A DNA stretch of 64,000 bases, taken from the NCBI RefSeq assembly GCF_004341885.1, contig NZ_SLVX01000008.1, positions 63,745-127,744 of the forward strand. The letters run 5' to 3'. How positions within the stretch are numbered: position 1 is the first letter of the stretch; each line of letters opens with the position of its first letter. The translations under genes were made by a program, and so were the position numbers. This DNA is from Shinella granuli (GTDB lineage: Bacteria > Pseudomonadota > Alphaproteobacteria > Rhizobiales > Rhizobiaceae). The notes under the pieces are model-generated. The model saw only the letters and a list, made by a program, of their open reading frames with translations, did not search any database and was not told the origin of the DNA. Shown here piece after piece: positions 33,309-42,643 of the stretch.

Positions 33309-33638
33309 ATGACCTGGTTTCCCATCGGCAACATCGCCGACATCCCCCTGCGCGGCGCGCGCTGCGTCAAGACGCCGGAGGGGAAAATCGCCGTCTTCCG
33401 GACGGCGGAAAACGAGGTCTTCGCCATCGAGGACCATTGCCCGCACAAGGGCGGACCGCTCTCGCAGGGCATCGTGCATGCCAAGGCCGTCACCTGCCCG
33501 CTGCACAACTGGGTGATCTCGCTGGAGACCGGCAAGGCGCTCGGGGCGGACGAGGGGGCGGTACGCACCATTCCCCTGCGCAACGAGGACGGGCTGCTCT
33601 CCATCGCGCTCGAAAGCCTGATGGCGGCGGCGGAGTAG
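33309..33638 (+). CDS. nirD: Nitrite reductase small subunit (Rieske-type)
   Basis: 109-residue partner of NirB with a Rieske fold. Full cluster ligands are present: C-P-H and C-P-L-H separated by 17 residues; many NirD proteins have lost them, so this one may bind [2Fe-2S]. ATG 33309 is chosen from GAGGAG upstream; ATG 33294, overlapping the nirB stop, is also in frame and would add five residues. Confidence 0.93.
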   Translation: MTWFPIGNIADIPLRGARCVKTPEGKIAVFRTAENEVFAIEDHCPHKGGPLSQGIVHAKAVTCPLHNWVISLETGKALGADEGAVRTIPLRNEDGLLSIALESLMAAAE

Positions 33639-33655
33639 GCAATGACAGGAGCAAG

Positions 33656-33787
33656 CCTCGCCCCTCATCCGGCTGCCGCCACCTTCTCCCCGTCCCGACG
33701 GGGAGAAGGGTGCTGGAGCACCGGCATTGCCATATCCTCCTTCTCCCCGCTTGCGGGGAGAAGGTCCCGGCAGGGGGATGAGGGGCG
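33656..33787. repeat. Palindromic element R4 between nirD and nasA
   Basis: GCCCCTCATCCGGCTGCC at the left and GGCAGGGGGATGAGGGGC at the right are inverted outer arms. Internal hairpins CTTCTCCCC-GTCCCGAC-GGGGAGAAG and CCTTCTCCCC-GCTTGC-GGGGAGAAGG lie between. It fills the 175-bp gap; transcription must pass through it for nasA expression. Confidence 0.75.
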
Positions 33788-33813
33788 TGCGGCGCTCCGA
33801 ACAGGAGCCGCCC

Positions 33814-36465
33814 ATGCCCGTTGAGACGAAGACGACCTGCCCCTATTGCGGCGTCGGCTGCGGGGTCATCGCCACGGTCGGCGACGACGGCGCGGTCACC
33901 GTCAGGGGCGATCCGGACCATCCCTCGAATTACGGCCGGCTCTGCTCGAAGGGCTCGGCGCTTGCCGAGACGATCGATCTCGACGGCCGCATCCTCCACC
34001 CCGAGATCGCCGGCCGGCAATCCACATGGGACGAGGCGCTGACCCTCGTCGCGGAGAAGTTCTCCGCCGCCATCGCCGAACACGGCCCGGATTCCGTCGC
34101 CTTCTACGTCTCCGGCCAGCTCTTGACCGAGGATTATTACGTCGCCAACAAGCTGATGAAGGGTTTTGTCGGCGCGGCAAACATCGACACCAATTCGCGG
34201 CTGTGCATGTCCTCCTCCGTCGCCGGCCACCGGCGCGCCTTCGGCTCTGATACGGTGCCGGGCAGCTACGAGGACCTGGAGCTTGCCGACCTCGTCGTCC
34301 TTGCCGGCTCGAACCTCGCCTGGTGCCATCCGGTGCTCTACCAGCGGCTGGCCGCGGCCAAGGCGCGGCGGCCGGGCCTGAAGGTGGTGGTGATCGACCC
34401 GCGCCGCACCATGACGGCGGATATCGCCGACCTCCATCTCGCCATCCGGCCGGATACGGACGTGGCGCTCTTTGCCGGCCTCTTCTCGCACCTCGTCCGA
34501 AGCGATGCGGTGGATCAGAATTTCGTCGCGGCGCACACGACGGGCTTTGCGGAAGCCTTCGCGGCGGCGGTTTCCTTTCCGGAGGCGCTGGAGCGGACCG
34601 GCCTGCCGGCCATGCAGTTGCGCGAATTCTACCGGCTCTTCACGCAGAGCGAAAAGGTCGTGACCTGCTACAGCCAGGGCGTCAACCAGTCCTCCTCCGG
34701 CACGGACAAGGTCAACGCCATCCTCAACTGCCACCTCGCCACCGGCCGCATCGGCCGGCCGGGCATGGGGCCGTTCTCGCTGACCGGCCAGCCCAACGCC
34801 ATGGGCGGGCGCGAGGTCGGCGGCCTCGCCAACATGCTCGCCGCCCATATGGCGCTCGAAAGCGCGGAGGATCGCGACCGGGTGCGGCGCTTCTGGCAGA
34901 CCCCGACGATCGCCGGAAGACCGGGGCTGAAGGCGGTCGACCTGTTCCAGGCCGTCGCCGAGGGGCGCATCAAGGCACTCTGGATCATGGCGACGAACCC
35001 CGTCGTCTCGATGCCGGACGCCGGCGCCGTCGAGGCGGCGATCAGGGCCTGTCCCTTCGTCGTCGTGTCCGACATCCTGAAGGAGACGGACACGGCCCGC
35101 CATGCCCATGTGCTGCTGCCCTCGCTCGGCTGGGGCGAGAAGAACGGCACGGTCACCAATTCCGAACGCCGCATCTCCCGCCAGCGCGATTTCCTTCCCG
35201 CGCCCGGCGCGGCGCGGGCGGACTGGTGGCAGCTTGCCGAGGTCGGGCGGCGCATGGGTTTCGCAAGGGCCTTCGCCTACGAACGGCCGGCGGAGATCTT
35301 TGCCGAGCATGCCGCGCTTTCCGCCTTCGAGAACCACGGCGGCCGCGACTTCGATATCGGCGCCCATGCCGGCATCGGATCGGCCGCCTATGATGCGCTC
35401 GGCCCCTTCCAGTGGCCGCAACCGGCGGGCCGGGCCGAGGCGGAAACCCGCTTCTTCGCCGAAGGCGGCTTCTATCACGCCGATGGCAAGGCCCGCTTCG
35501 TCGCCGTCACGCCTGCCGACGCGGACCGCACGAACGCCGCCTATCCCTTCACGCTCAACACCGGCCGTATCCGCGACCAGTGGCACACCATGACGCGCAC
35601 CGGCAAGAGCGCCCGCCTCTCCGCCCACATCGCCGAACCCTTCGCGGAACTCCACCCGCGCGACGCGCTGGAAATCGGCGTCGCGCCGGCAGGACTCGTC
35701 GAAATCGAAAGCCCGCTGGGCAGGGCGGTGGTGCGTGCCCTCGTCACCGACCGCCAGGCGCGCGGCAGCCTCTTCGCGCCGATGCACTGGAACGACCAGT
35801 ATGCGGCGAAGGCCCGCATCGACGCCCTCGTGCCGCCGCTGACGGACCGGGTGTCCGGCCAGCCGGCCTCCAAGAACGTCGCCGTCGCCGCCCGCCCCTT
35901 CAAGGCCGCACACTATGCCTTCGCCGTGTCGCAGGCAAAACCCGAAGCCCTCGACGCCGCCTACTGGGCGATCGCCAGGGCAGAGGGTGGCTGGCGCATG
36001 GAGCTCGCCTTCGACACGGCGGCGGACGATTGGGCCGGCTGGTGCCGCCGCACCTTCGCCCTGCCGGAAGACATCGAGCCGCTCGGCTATGCCGACCGGC
36101 AGACCGGCGAGATCCGGCTTGCCTTCTTCGACGGACCGCGCCTGCTGGCGGCCTTCTTCCTCGCGAAGGAGCCGGTGGCGGTGGCGCGCAACTGGGCGAT
36201 CGCCGAGCTCGCCGCCGAACATCCGGATCTGCGCAGGCGCTTTTCCCTCGTCGCCGGCCGGCCGGGAGCGGACAAGCCGGATCCCGGCGCGACCGTCTGC
36301 GCCTGCTTCGGCGTCGGCATCAACCAGATCGTCGCGGCGGTGCGCGGGGGATGCCATGGCGTCGAGGCGATCGGCGCGGCGCTGAATGCCGGCACCAATT
36401 GTGGTTCCTGCCGCGGCGAGATCCGCGGCATCATCGAGGGATGCCTCGCCACGGCGGCGGAATAA
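33814..36465 (+). CDS. nasA: Assimilatory nitrate reductase, molybdopterin catalytic subunit
   Basis: 883-residue cytoplasmic enzyme reducing nitrate to nitrite. The N-terminal [4Fe-4S] motif C-P-Y-C-G-V-G-C-G-V with a later C-S-K-G is at residues 9-50; the Mo-bis-MGD domain follows, with candidate Mo ligand C in S-R-L-C-M-S-S (near 131) and the C-terminal cofactor-binding L-N-T-G-R-I-R-D-Q-W-H (near 580). The last ~60 residues are a BFD-like [2Fe-2S] domain (C-A-C-F-G-V-G and C-G-S-C-R-G), as in single-chain NasA. Start chosen from ACAGGAG; the frame runs upstream through R4 but that is not conserved protein. Confidence 0.94.
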   Translation: MPVETKTTCPYCGVGCGVIATVGDDGAVTVRGDPDHPSNYGRLCSKGSALAETIDLDGRILHPEIAGRQSTWDEALTLVAEKFSAAIAEHGPDSVAFYVSGQLLTEDYYVANKLMKGFVGAANIDTNSRLCMSSSVAGHRRAFGSDTVPGSYEDLELADLVVLAGSNLAWCHPVLYQRLAAAKARRPGLKVVVIDPRRTMTADIADLHLAIRPDTDVALFAGLFSHLVRSDAVDQNFVAAHTTGFAEAFAAAVSFPEALERTGLPAMQLREFYRLFTQSEKVVTCYSQGVNQSSSGTDKVNAILNCHLATGRIGRPGMGPFSLTGQPNAMGGREVGGLANMLAAHMALESAEDRDRVRRFWQTPTIAGRPGLKAVDLFQAVAEGRIKALWIMATNPVVSMPDAGAVEAAIRACPFVVVSDILKETDTARHAHVLLPSLGWGEKNGTVTNSERRISRQRDFLPAPGAARADWWQLAEVGRRMGFARAFAYERPAEIFAEHAALSAFENHGGRDFDIGAHAGIGSAAYDALGPFQWPQPAGRAEAETRFFAEGGFYHADGKARFVAVTPADADRTNAAYPFTLNTGRIRDQWHTMTRTGKSARLSAHIAEPFAELHPRDALEIGVAPAGLVEIESPLGRAVVRALVTDRQARGSLFAPMHWNDQYAAKARIDALVPPLTDRVSGQPASKNVAVAARPFKAAHYAFAVSQAKPEALDAAYWAIARAEGGWRMELAFDTAADDWAGWCRRTFALPEDIEPLGYADRQTGEIRLAFFDGPRLLAAFFLAKEPVAVARNWAIAELAAEHPDLRRRFSLVAGRPGADKPDPGATVCACFGVGINQIVAAVRGGCHGVEAIGAALNAGTNCGSCRGEIRGIIEGCLATAAE

Positions 36466-36534
36466 CCCCGTCCGGGCAGGTTCTGCCGACGTTCACGGCA
36501 ACGTTCCGGCCGGCGGCCGGTAGGGAACGATGCG

Positions 36535-37581
36535 TCAGAGGCCGGCGGCCTTCGGGGCGGGGAGGTTTTCCTTCAGCAGCACCTCGATGCGGATGCGCTC
36601 CTGCGAGGCGAGCAGTTCGCGGTGGTCGGCGCGGGCGCGCATGATGCGCAGCGCGCTGCGCACGGCATGGCCGGGGTCCTGGGCGATCACGGCGTCGATG
36701 CGCTCGTCCCTCAGCGCCTGCGCGCTGAAGGGCGTATGCTCGTGCGCGATGACGGTGAGGTCGCGGTCGCCCTGCGCATTCCAGACGGCCGTCAGCGGCA
36801 CGCGCGCCTCCGCGCTCAGGACATAGACGGCGAGCGTATCCGGATGGTGCTGCAATGTGCGCTGGATGACGAGGTCGGCGCGCTTTTCGTCCGCATAGGT
36901 CTCCAGCGACGGCAGGCTCTGGAGATGCGGAAACTGGGCGTTGATGATGCTGTCGAAGCCGAGGCGGCGCTGGATGCTGTCGAGCGCCATCATGGTCTCG
37001 GCGACGACCATGATCTTGCCCGGCCGCGCGCCGATGAAGCGGCCGGCGATCTTTCCCGCCGTCGCGCCGGCGGCAAAGTTGTCGATGCCGACATAATCGG
37101 CACTCTCCAGCCGCTCCTGGCCGGAAAGGAACTGCACGACCTTGACGTCCCGTTCGACGAGCCGCACCAGCGCGTCGCGCACCTGCGGCGATTCCGGCGC
37201 CATGACGGCGACGCCGTCCACCGCGTCGTGGTCGATGGCGGTGAGGTATTTGGCGACGTGGTGCGGGTCGCTCATCGCAATCTGCGCGACCTCCACCTCG
37301 GTGGAATCGGCCCGCAGCGCCTCCTTCGCCTCGCCGACGCGGGCGATGAGTTCGGCAAGATACTGGTCGCCCGAGGTCGGCAGCACGAAGCGGAAGCGGT
37401 AGGTCTTGTTGCGGGCCAGCGCCACGGCCGCGGGGTTGCGCACGAAGCCGATGCGCTCGATGGCTTCGGCCACCTTCCGTGCGGCCCTGGAGCTGACATT
37501 CGGCCGCTCGTTAAGGACGCGGTCGACCGTCGCGAGGCTGACGCCCGCGGCTTCTGCCAGGTCTTTCGCGGTGGGCCGCAT
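36535..37581 (-). CDS. LacI-family repressor of the adjacent polyol/triose operon
   Basis: 348-residue regulator. Helix-turn-helix A-K-D-L-A-E-A-A-G-V-S-L-A-T-V-D-R-V-L at residues 5-23, then a periplasmic-binding-protein-like ligand domain. It is divergent from the ABC importer at 37869 and two palindromes typical of LacI operators fill the promoter gap, so it most likely represses the importer and itself. Convergent with nasA, with a short hairpin-forming gap (CGTTCC / GGAACG near 36503-36530). Confidence 0.92.
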   Translation of the reverse strand: MRPTAKDLAEAAGVSLATVDRVLNERPNVSSRAARKVAEAIERIGFVRNPAAVALARNKTYRFRFVLPTSGDQYLAELIARVGEAKEALRADSTEVEVAQIAMSDPHHVAKYLTAIDHDAVDGVAVMAPESPQVRDALVRLVERDVKVVQFLSGQERLESADYVGIDNFAAGATAGKIAGRFIGARPGKIMVVAETMMALDSIQRRLGFDSIINAQFPHLQSLPSLETYADEKRADLVIQRTLQHHPDTLAVYVLSAEARVPLTAVWNAQGDRDLTVIAHEHTPFSAQALRDERIDAVIAQDPGHAVRSALRIMRARADHRELLASQERIRIEVLLKENLPAPKAAGL

Positions 37582-37651
37582 ACTCCACTCTCTTTCACAT
37601 CGGCGTGATCCTGAACCGATTCCTCTAACAAAAGCAGGCGAAAAGCAAGAA

Positions 37652-37700
37652 TTGAAGTGCGCACCTCAAAAATTGCTTGCATTGAGGTGCGCACCTCAAT
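37652..37700. promoter_or_regulatory. Twin LacI operators
   Basis: Site 1 TTGAAGTGCGCACCTCAA (37652-37669, one mismatch in symmetry) and site 2 ATTGAGGTGCGCACCTCAAT (37681-37700, perfect 20-bp palindrome). Both have the central C-G step of LacI operators; centres are 30 bp apart, about three helical turns, so dimers would bind the same face. Confidence 0.85.
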
Positions 37701-37868
37701 ATGAGTCGATGCGTGGCCGGCAGGAGGAATGTCGCCTGCCACGGAGGCGGCGCGGAGGAGAGCGACCCGCAGGACGGGTGCGCCCTGCCTCATTCCGCGC
37801 CATGTGCCCGCGACGGGCGTTTTCAACCTTCCGATGGAGGTCGGGAGGAGGGGGAGGAGAACCCAGCC

Positions 37869-39203
37869 ATGACCATTCGCCATTTCAGAACACTGGCCGC
37901 TTCCGGCGCGCTTCTGGCCGCCGGCGTCGCCATCCCCGGTGGGGCGAGCGCCAGGGACCTGACGCTCTGCTGGGCCGCCTGGGACCCGGCCAACGCGCTG
38001 GTCGAGCTCAGCAAGGATTTCGAGGCCAAGAGCGGCGTCAGCATGAAATTCGAATTCGTGCCGTGGCCGAATTTCGCCGACCGCATGCTCAACGAGCTGA
38101 ATTCCGGCGGCAAGCTCTGCGATCTCATGATCGGCGACAGCCAGTGGATCGGCGGCGCGGCGGAGAACGGCCAGTATGTCAAGCTCAACGATTTCTTCGA
38201 CAAGGAAGGGATCAAGATGAGCGACTTCATTCCGGCGACCGTCGTCGGTTACGCCGAATGGCCGAAGAACTCGCCGAACTACTGGGCGCTGCCGGCCTTC
38301 GGCGACGTCGTCGGCTGGAGCTACCGCAAGGACTGGTTCGCCCGTCCGGAACTGCAGGCGGAGTTCAAGGAGAAATACGGCCGCGAGCTGGCCGTGCCGA
38401 AGACCTTCGGCGAACTGAAGGACATCGTGCAGTTCTTCCAGAAGCGCGAGATCGACGGCAAGACCGTCTATGGCGCGGCGATCTACACGGAGCGCGGCTC
38501 CGAGGGCATCACCATGGGCGTCATGGACGTGCTCTACAGCTTCGGCTTCAAGTACGAGAACCCGGACAAGCCCTATGAGCTGGAGGGTTACGTCAACTCC
38601 GCCGAGGCGGTGAAGGGGCTGGAGTTCTACAAGGAGCTCTACGACTGCTGCACGCCGCCCGGCCATTCCGACGCCTACATGTCCGAGGACATCGACGCCT
38701 ACAAGTCGGGCCAGGTCGCGCTGCACATGAACTTCGCCTTCACCTGGCCGGGCATCCATGCCGACGCCAATGTCGGCGGCGAGAAATCCGGCTATTTCCC
38801 CAACCCAGCGGGTCCTGACGGCGCGGCCTACGCCCAGCTCGGCGGCCAGGGCATTTCGGTCGTCTCCTCCTCGGAAAAGCAGGAGGATGCGCTCGCCTAT
38901 ATCAAGTGGTTCGCGCAGCCGGAGATCCAGCAGAAATGGTGGGAGATGGGCGGCTATTCGGCACTGCTGAAGGTCGTCGAGGACCCGAATTTCGCGACCA
39001 GCCAGCCCTATGCGCAGACCTTCCTCGACTCCATGGCGATCGTCCAGGATTTCTGGGCGGAGCCGGCCTATGCCTCGCTGCTGCAGGCGGCGCAGAAGCG
39101 CTTCCACGACTATGTCGTCGCCGGCCAGGGTTCCGCAAAGGACGCGCTCGACGGCCTCGTCAAGGACTGGACGGAGGTCTTCGAGGACGAAGGCAAGTAT
39201 TGA
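37869..39203 (+). CDS. ABC sugar/polyol solute-binding protein (family 1)
   Basis: 444-residue periplasmic protein. GGAGGAGAAC precedes the ATG; residues 1-~29 are a signal peptide ending G-A-S-A-R. The mature protein has the family-1 extracellular binding fold (T-L-C-W-A-A-W-D-P near 32; P-W-P-N-F-A-D-R near 65; W-A-L-P-A-F-G-D near 140; aromatic-rich A-F-T-W-P-G near 297). It heads the operon controlled by the twin operators. The DhaK-DhaL kinase downstream suggests a polyol, glycerol-like compound or triose. Confidence 0.9.
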   Translation: MTIRHFRTLAASGALLAAGVAIPGGASARDLTLCWAAWDPANALVELSKDFEAKSGVSMKFEFVPWPNFADRMLNELNSGGKLCDLMIGDSQWIGGAAENGQYVKLNDFFDKEGIKMSDFIPATVVGYAEWPKNSPNYWALPAFGDVVGWSYRKDWFARPELQAEFKEKYGRELAVPKTFGELKDIVQFFQKREIDGKTVYGAAIYTERGSEGITMGVMDVLYSFGFKYENPDKPYELEGYVNSAEAVKGLEFYKELYDCCTPPGHSDAYMSEDIDAYKSGQVALHMNFAFTWPGIHADANVGGEKSGYFPNPAGPDGAAYAQLGGQGISVVSSSEKQEDALAYIKWFAQPEIQQKWWEMGGYSALLKVVEDPNFATSQPYAQTFLDSMAIVQDFWAEPAYASLLQAAQKRFHDYVVAGQGSAKDALDGLVKDWTEVFEDEGKY

Positions 39204-39212
39204 CGGTCCGTA

Positions 39213-39345
39213 ACCCCCCTCTGCCTACCGGCATCTCCCCCACAAGGGGGAGAAAGCAGGCCGCACGCTCTTCCCGTGATTTTTCATGGTGAGGGTCCGG
39301 CAGGCTAGCCCCTCCCCTTGTGGGAAGGGGTTGGGAAGGGGTCTT
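39213..39345. repeat. Palindromic element R5
   Basis: ACCCCCCTCTGCC ... GCATCTCCCCC-ACA-AGGGGGAGA at 39213-39252 matches the R1 arm. CCCCTCCCCTTGTGGGAAGGGG with neighbouring GGTCCGGCAGGC at 39295-39345 is a related arm. It occupies most of the 270-bp gap between binding-protein and permease genes. Confidence 0.7.
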
Positions 39346-39473
39346 TCGATCAAGGCCGATCGCCTTCATACTCCGCCCTGCGCCCGCCGCCTCCCAGCGG
39401 GTCACGGCGCGGCCGGAGCCGGGGATCTGTCCCGGCTCTGCCGCCGCTCAGTCAAATATGTAGGGGAACACCC

Positions 39474-40421
39474 ATGCTGAAATCCACCGTGGACCGGGTC
39501 GCCGAGGCGACGCCGCACGTCATCGCCAGACGCATGCACGGCCTGTCCGACCGCGCGCTCGCCTGGCTCTTCGTCGCCCCGTCGATCGTGCTCTTGCTGG
39601 CGGTCAACATCTTCCCGCTGATCTGGACGATCCGGCTGAGCTTCACCAATTTCCGCGTCAACCGGCCCAATGCCGAGGTCGATTTCGTCGGCCTCAGGAA
39701 CTATGCCAGCATCCTGTCCGACCGCGACATCTGGCTGACCATGCAGGCGACGGCACATTTCCTGATCTGGACCATCGTGCTGCAGGTCCTCATCGGCTTC
39801 TCGCTCGCCTATCTCATCAACAAGAAGTTCCGCGGCAACGATCTGTGGACGACGATCATCGTGCTGCCGATGATGCTGAGCCCGGCGGTGGTCGGCAATT
39901 TCTGGACCTTCCTCTACCAGCCGCAGATCGGCCTCTTCAACTATGCGGTCGGCTTCCTGACCGGCGCGGACCCGTCCAGCTTCTCGATGATCGGCGACGT
40001 CAAGCTCGCGCCCTGGGCGATCATCATCGTCGATACCTGGATGTGGACGCCCTTCGTCATGCTGATCTGCCTTGCGGGCCTGCGTTCCATTCCGCCAAGC
40101 ATCTATGAGGCCGCCGAATGCGACCGCGCCAGCAAGTGGCGGCAGTTCTGGACGATCACCATCCCGCTCGTCCTGCCCTTCCTGATGCTCGCCGTGCTGT
40201 TCCGCGGCATCGAGAACTTCAAGATGTTCGACCTCGTCGTGCAGCTCACCGGCGGCGGCCCCGGCTCGATCACCGAGCTGACCTCGATCAACCTCAAGCG
40301 CGAGGCCTTCGAAAAGTGGCGCACCGGCTATGCCTCGGCCTATGCCGTCATCCTCTTCGTCACGGTCTTCGGCCTCGCCTCGATCTACGTCAAGGCGCTC
40401 AACAAGGTGAAACAACGATGA
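39474..40421 (+). CDS. ABC sugar/polyol permease 1 (UgpA/MalF-like)
   Basis: 315-residue inner-membrane protein with six predicted helices. The EAA loop P-S-I-Y-E-A-A-E-C-D-R-A near residues 208-220 (the usual G of EAA-x3-G replaced by R-A) and V-A-P-S near the N-terminus are typical of family permeases. TAGGGGAACACCC precedes the ATG. Overlaps the second permease by ATGA. Confidence 0.92.
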   Translation: MLKSTVDRVAEATPHVIARRMHGLSDRALAWLFVAPSIVLLLAVNIFPLIWTIRLSFTNFRVNRPNAEVDFVGLRNYASILSDRDIWLTMQATAHFLIWTIVLQVLIGFSLAYLINKKFRGNDLWTTIIVLPMMLSPAVVGNFWTFLYQPQIGLFNYAVGFLTGADPSSFSMIGDVKLAPWAIIIVDTWMWTPFVMLICLAGLRSIPPSIYEAAECDRASKWRQFWTITIPLVLPFLMLAVLFRGIENFKMFDLVVQLTGGGPGSITELTSINLKREAFEKWRTGYASAYAVILFVTVFGLASIYVKALNKVKQR

Positions 40422-41356
40422 GCTATTCCGTCACCGAGCCGTCGCGCCGGCAGAAATGGGTCGCGGGCATCCTGGTCATCGGCTATGCCCTGATCACCAT
40501 CCTGCCGCTCGTCTGGATCATCGCCACCAGCTTCAAGTCCCCGTCCGACGCCATCGCCTATCCGCCGAAGACCTTCTTCACACCGACGGTGGAAGGGTAC
40601 GTCAACGTCTTCACCACGCGCACCCGCCTTTCGCCCGACCAGTTGCAGGCGGTCGGCGAGCCGACCACCTGGTACGACAAGCTCGTGCGCAAGGACGGGC
40701 TCGTCATTTCCGGCCCCTCGCGCTTTGCCGAACGCTTCACCAATTCGGTGATCATCGGCTTCGGCTCGACGGTGCTGTGCATCGTGCTCGGGACAGTGGC
40801 GGCCTATGCCTTCTCGCGCTTCAAGGTGCCGCTGAAGGACGATCTCCTGTTCTTCATCCTCTCCACGCGCATGATGCCGCCGATTGCCGTCGCCATCCCG
40901 ATCTTCCTGATGTTCCGCTCGCTCGGCCTCAGCGACACCCATGCCGGCATGATCCTGCTTTATACCGCAGTGAACCTGTCGCTCTCCGTATGGCTGCTCA
41001 AGGGCTTCATCGACGAGATCCCCGTCGAATACGAGGAGGCGGCGCTGATCGACGGCTACACGCGCTTCCAGGCCTTCTACAAGGTCGTGCTGCCGCAGGC
41101 GGCGACGGGCATCGCCTCCACCGCCATCTTCTGCCTGATCTTCGCCTGGAACGAATATGCCTTCGCCGTCCTGTTGACATCCGGCAACGCCCAGACGGCC
41201 CCGCCCTTCATTCCCACCATCATCGGCGTCAGCGGCCAGGACTGGCCCGCCGTCGCCGCCGGCGCGACGCTCTTCCTCGTGCCGGTCATGGTCTTCACCA
41301 TCCTTCTGCGCAAGCATCTCCTGCGCGGCATCACCTTCGGAGCAGTCCGCAAATGA
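40418..41356 (+). CDS. ABC sugar/polyol permease 2 (UgpE/MalG-like)
   Basis: 312-residue inner-membrane protein. The EAA loop V-E-Y-E-E-A-A-L-I-D-G-Y-T is near residues 205-218. An insertion of about 40 residues in the first periplasmic loop (around T-R-L-S-P-D-Q-L-Q) is longer than in MalG and seen in polyol-type systems. ATGA overlaps on both sides. Confidence 0.92.
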   Translation: MSYSVTEPSRRQKWVAGILVIGYALITILPLVWIIATSFKSPSDAIAYPPKTFFTPTVEGYVNVFTTRTRLSPDQLQAVGEPTTWYDKLVRKDGLVISGPSRFAERFTNSVIIGFGSTVLCIVLGTVAAYAFSRFKVPLKDDLLFFILSTRMMPPIAVAIPIFLMFRSLGLSDTHAGMILLYTAVNLSLSVWLLKGFIDEIPVEYEEAALIDGYTRFQAFYKVVLPQAATGIASTAIFCLIFAWNEYAFAVLLTSGNAQTAPPFIPTIIGVSGQDWPAVAAGATLFLVPVMVFTILLRKHLLRGITFGAVRK

Positions 41357-41541
41357 CTCGATTTTTCAACGGCCTCCTGCATTTCCGGCGCAGCGCCTGG
41401 GAAATGCTGGCCTCGGTGCTGATCGCGGCGGGCGTCGTCATGCTCATGCAGCCCTTCGCGCTCGCGCTCTACTCCTGGTCCTTCGTCGTCACTCTCCTCG
41501 GCACGGTGATGTTCATCATCGTCAGCCATTTCCCGGAGTAG
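41353..41541 (+). CDS. Small two-helix membrane protein of the ABC importer operon
   Basis: 62-residue protein with two hydrophobic segments (about residues 16-35 and 38-58) and a basic N-terminus. It overlaps the permease stop by ATGA and ends 4 nt before the ATPase, so it is a genuine operon member. Importers with two ATPases, two permeases and one small membrane protein are known for glycerol in rhizobia (glpSTPQUV), where GlpU is such a protein of unknown role; homology here is suggested by context only. Confidence 0.75.
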   Translation: MTRFFNGLLHFRRSAWEMLASVLIAAGVVMLMQPFALALYSWSFVVTLLGTVMFIIVSHFPE

Positions 41542-41545
41542 GCCG

Positions 41546-42643
41546 ATGGCGCAAATCAGGATCCAGAACGTGCGCAAGGAGTTCGGTGCCTTCACCGCCG
41601 TCCGCTCCTCCTCCTTCACCATCGAGGACGGCGAGTTCTTCATGCTGCTCGGCCCCTCCGGCTGCGGCAAGACGACGACGCTGCGCATGATGGCCGGCCT
41701 CGAACTGCCGACCTCGGGCGAGATCTTCATCGACGGCGAGGAGGTCGGCATGAAGCCGGCCAGCCAGCGCGACATCGCCTTCGTCTTCCAGATGTTCGCG
41801 CTCTACCCGCACATGAACGTGCGCAAGAACATCTCCTATCCGCTCGTCAGCCAGGGCATGAAGCGCGAGGAGGTGCGGACGCGCGTCGCCGAAGTCGCCC
41901 GCATCCTCAAGATCGAGCACATCCTCGACAAGCCGGTCGGCGGCCTTTCCGGCGGCGACCGCCAGCGCGTGGCGCTCGGCAGAGCCATCGTGCGCCGGCC
42001 GAAGGCCTTCTTCATGGACGAACCGCTCGGCGCGCTCGACGCGGAATTCCGCGAGCATATGGCCGAGGAACTGCGCGCGCTGCACGACCGCATGGGCGCG
42101 ACCACCGTCTATGTCACGCACGACCAGCTCGAAGCCATGCAGATGGGCGACAAGATCGTCGTGATGAACCACGGCGTCGTGGAACAGTTCGGCAAGCCGC
42201 AACAGATCTACGACTGGCCGGCGACGAAATTCGTCGCCCAGTTCATCGGCTCGCCCTCGATGAATTTCCTGGAGTTCGAAGGCATGATCGGCATCGGCGG
42301 CAACAGCGTCGATCTCGGCGGCGTCAAGGTCGACGTGCCCGCCGCGCGCGAAGGCCGCGACGGCCGCCTGACGCTCGGCGTCCGGCCGGAACATGTGAAG
42401 TTCCGCGACGATGCCGCCTATCGCGGCCGGGTCAGTGCCGTGGAATATCTCGGCACGACGCAGACCGTCACCCTCGCAACGGAACACGGCGAGCTGAAGG
42501 CGCGGATCTCCTCCGCCCACAAGGTGCGGGAGGAGGAGCTGGTCGGCCTCGACTTCGACGCGCGGACCCTCTCGCTCTTCGATGCGGAAAGCGGCAAGGC
42601 CCTCCTCTCCGAGGGCAATGAAGGAGTGCTCGGACATGGCTGA
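41546..42643 (+). CDS. ABC sugar/polyol ATPase 1 (UgpC/MalK-like)
   Basis: 365-residue cytoplasmic ATPase. Walker A G-P-S-G-C-G-K-T-T, signature L-S-G-G-D-R-Q-R-V-A, Walker B F-F-M-D-E-P-L, H-loop T-H-D-Q-L-E-A, and a C-terminal TOBE region with V-R-P-E-H. It overlaps the second ATPase gene by 8 nt. Two different ATPases imply a heterodimeric engine. Confidence 0.93.
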   Translation: MAQIRIQNVRKEFGAFTAVRSSSFTIEDGEFFMLLGPSGCGKTTTLRMMAGLELPTSGEIFIDGEEVGMKPASQRDIAFVFQMFALYPHMNVRKNISYPLVSQGMKREEVRTRVAEVARILKIEHILDKPVGGLSGGDRQRVALGRAIVRRPKAFFMDEPLGALDAEFREHMAEELRALHDRMGATTVYVTHDQLEAMQMGDKIVVMNHGVVEQFGKPQQIYDWPATKFVAQFIGSPSMNFLEFEGMIGIGGNSVDLGGVKVDVPAAREGRDGRLTLGVRPEHVKFRDDAAYRGRVSAVEYLGTTQTVTLATEHGELKARISSAHKVREEELVGLDFDARTLSLFDAESGKALLSEGNEGVLGHG

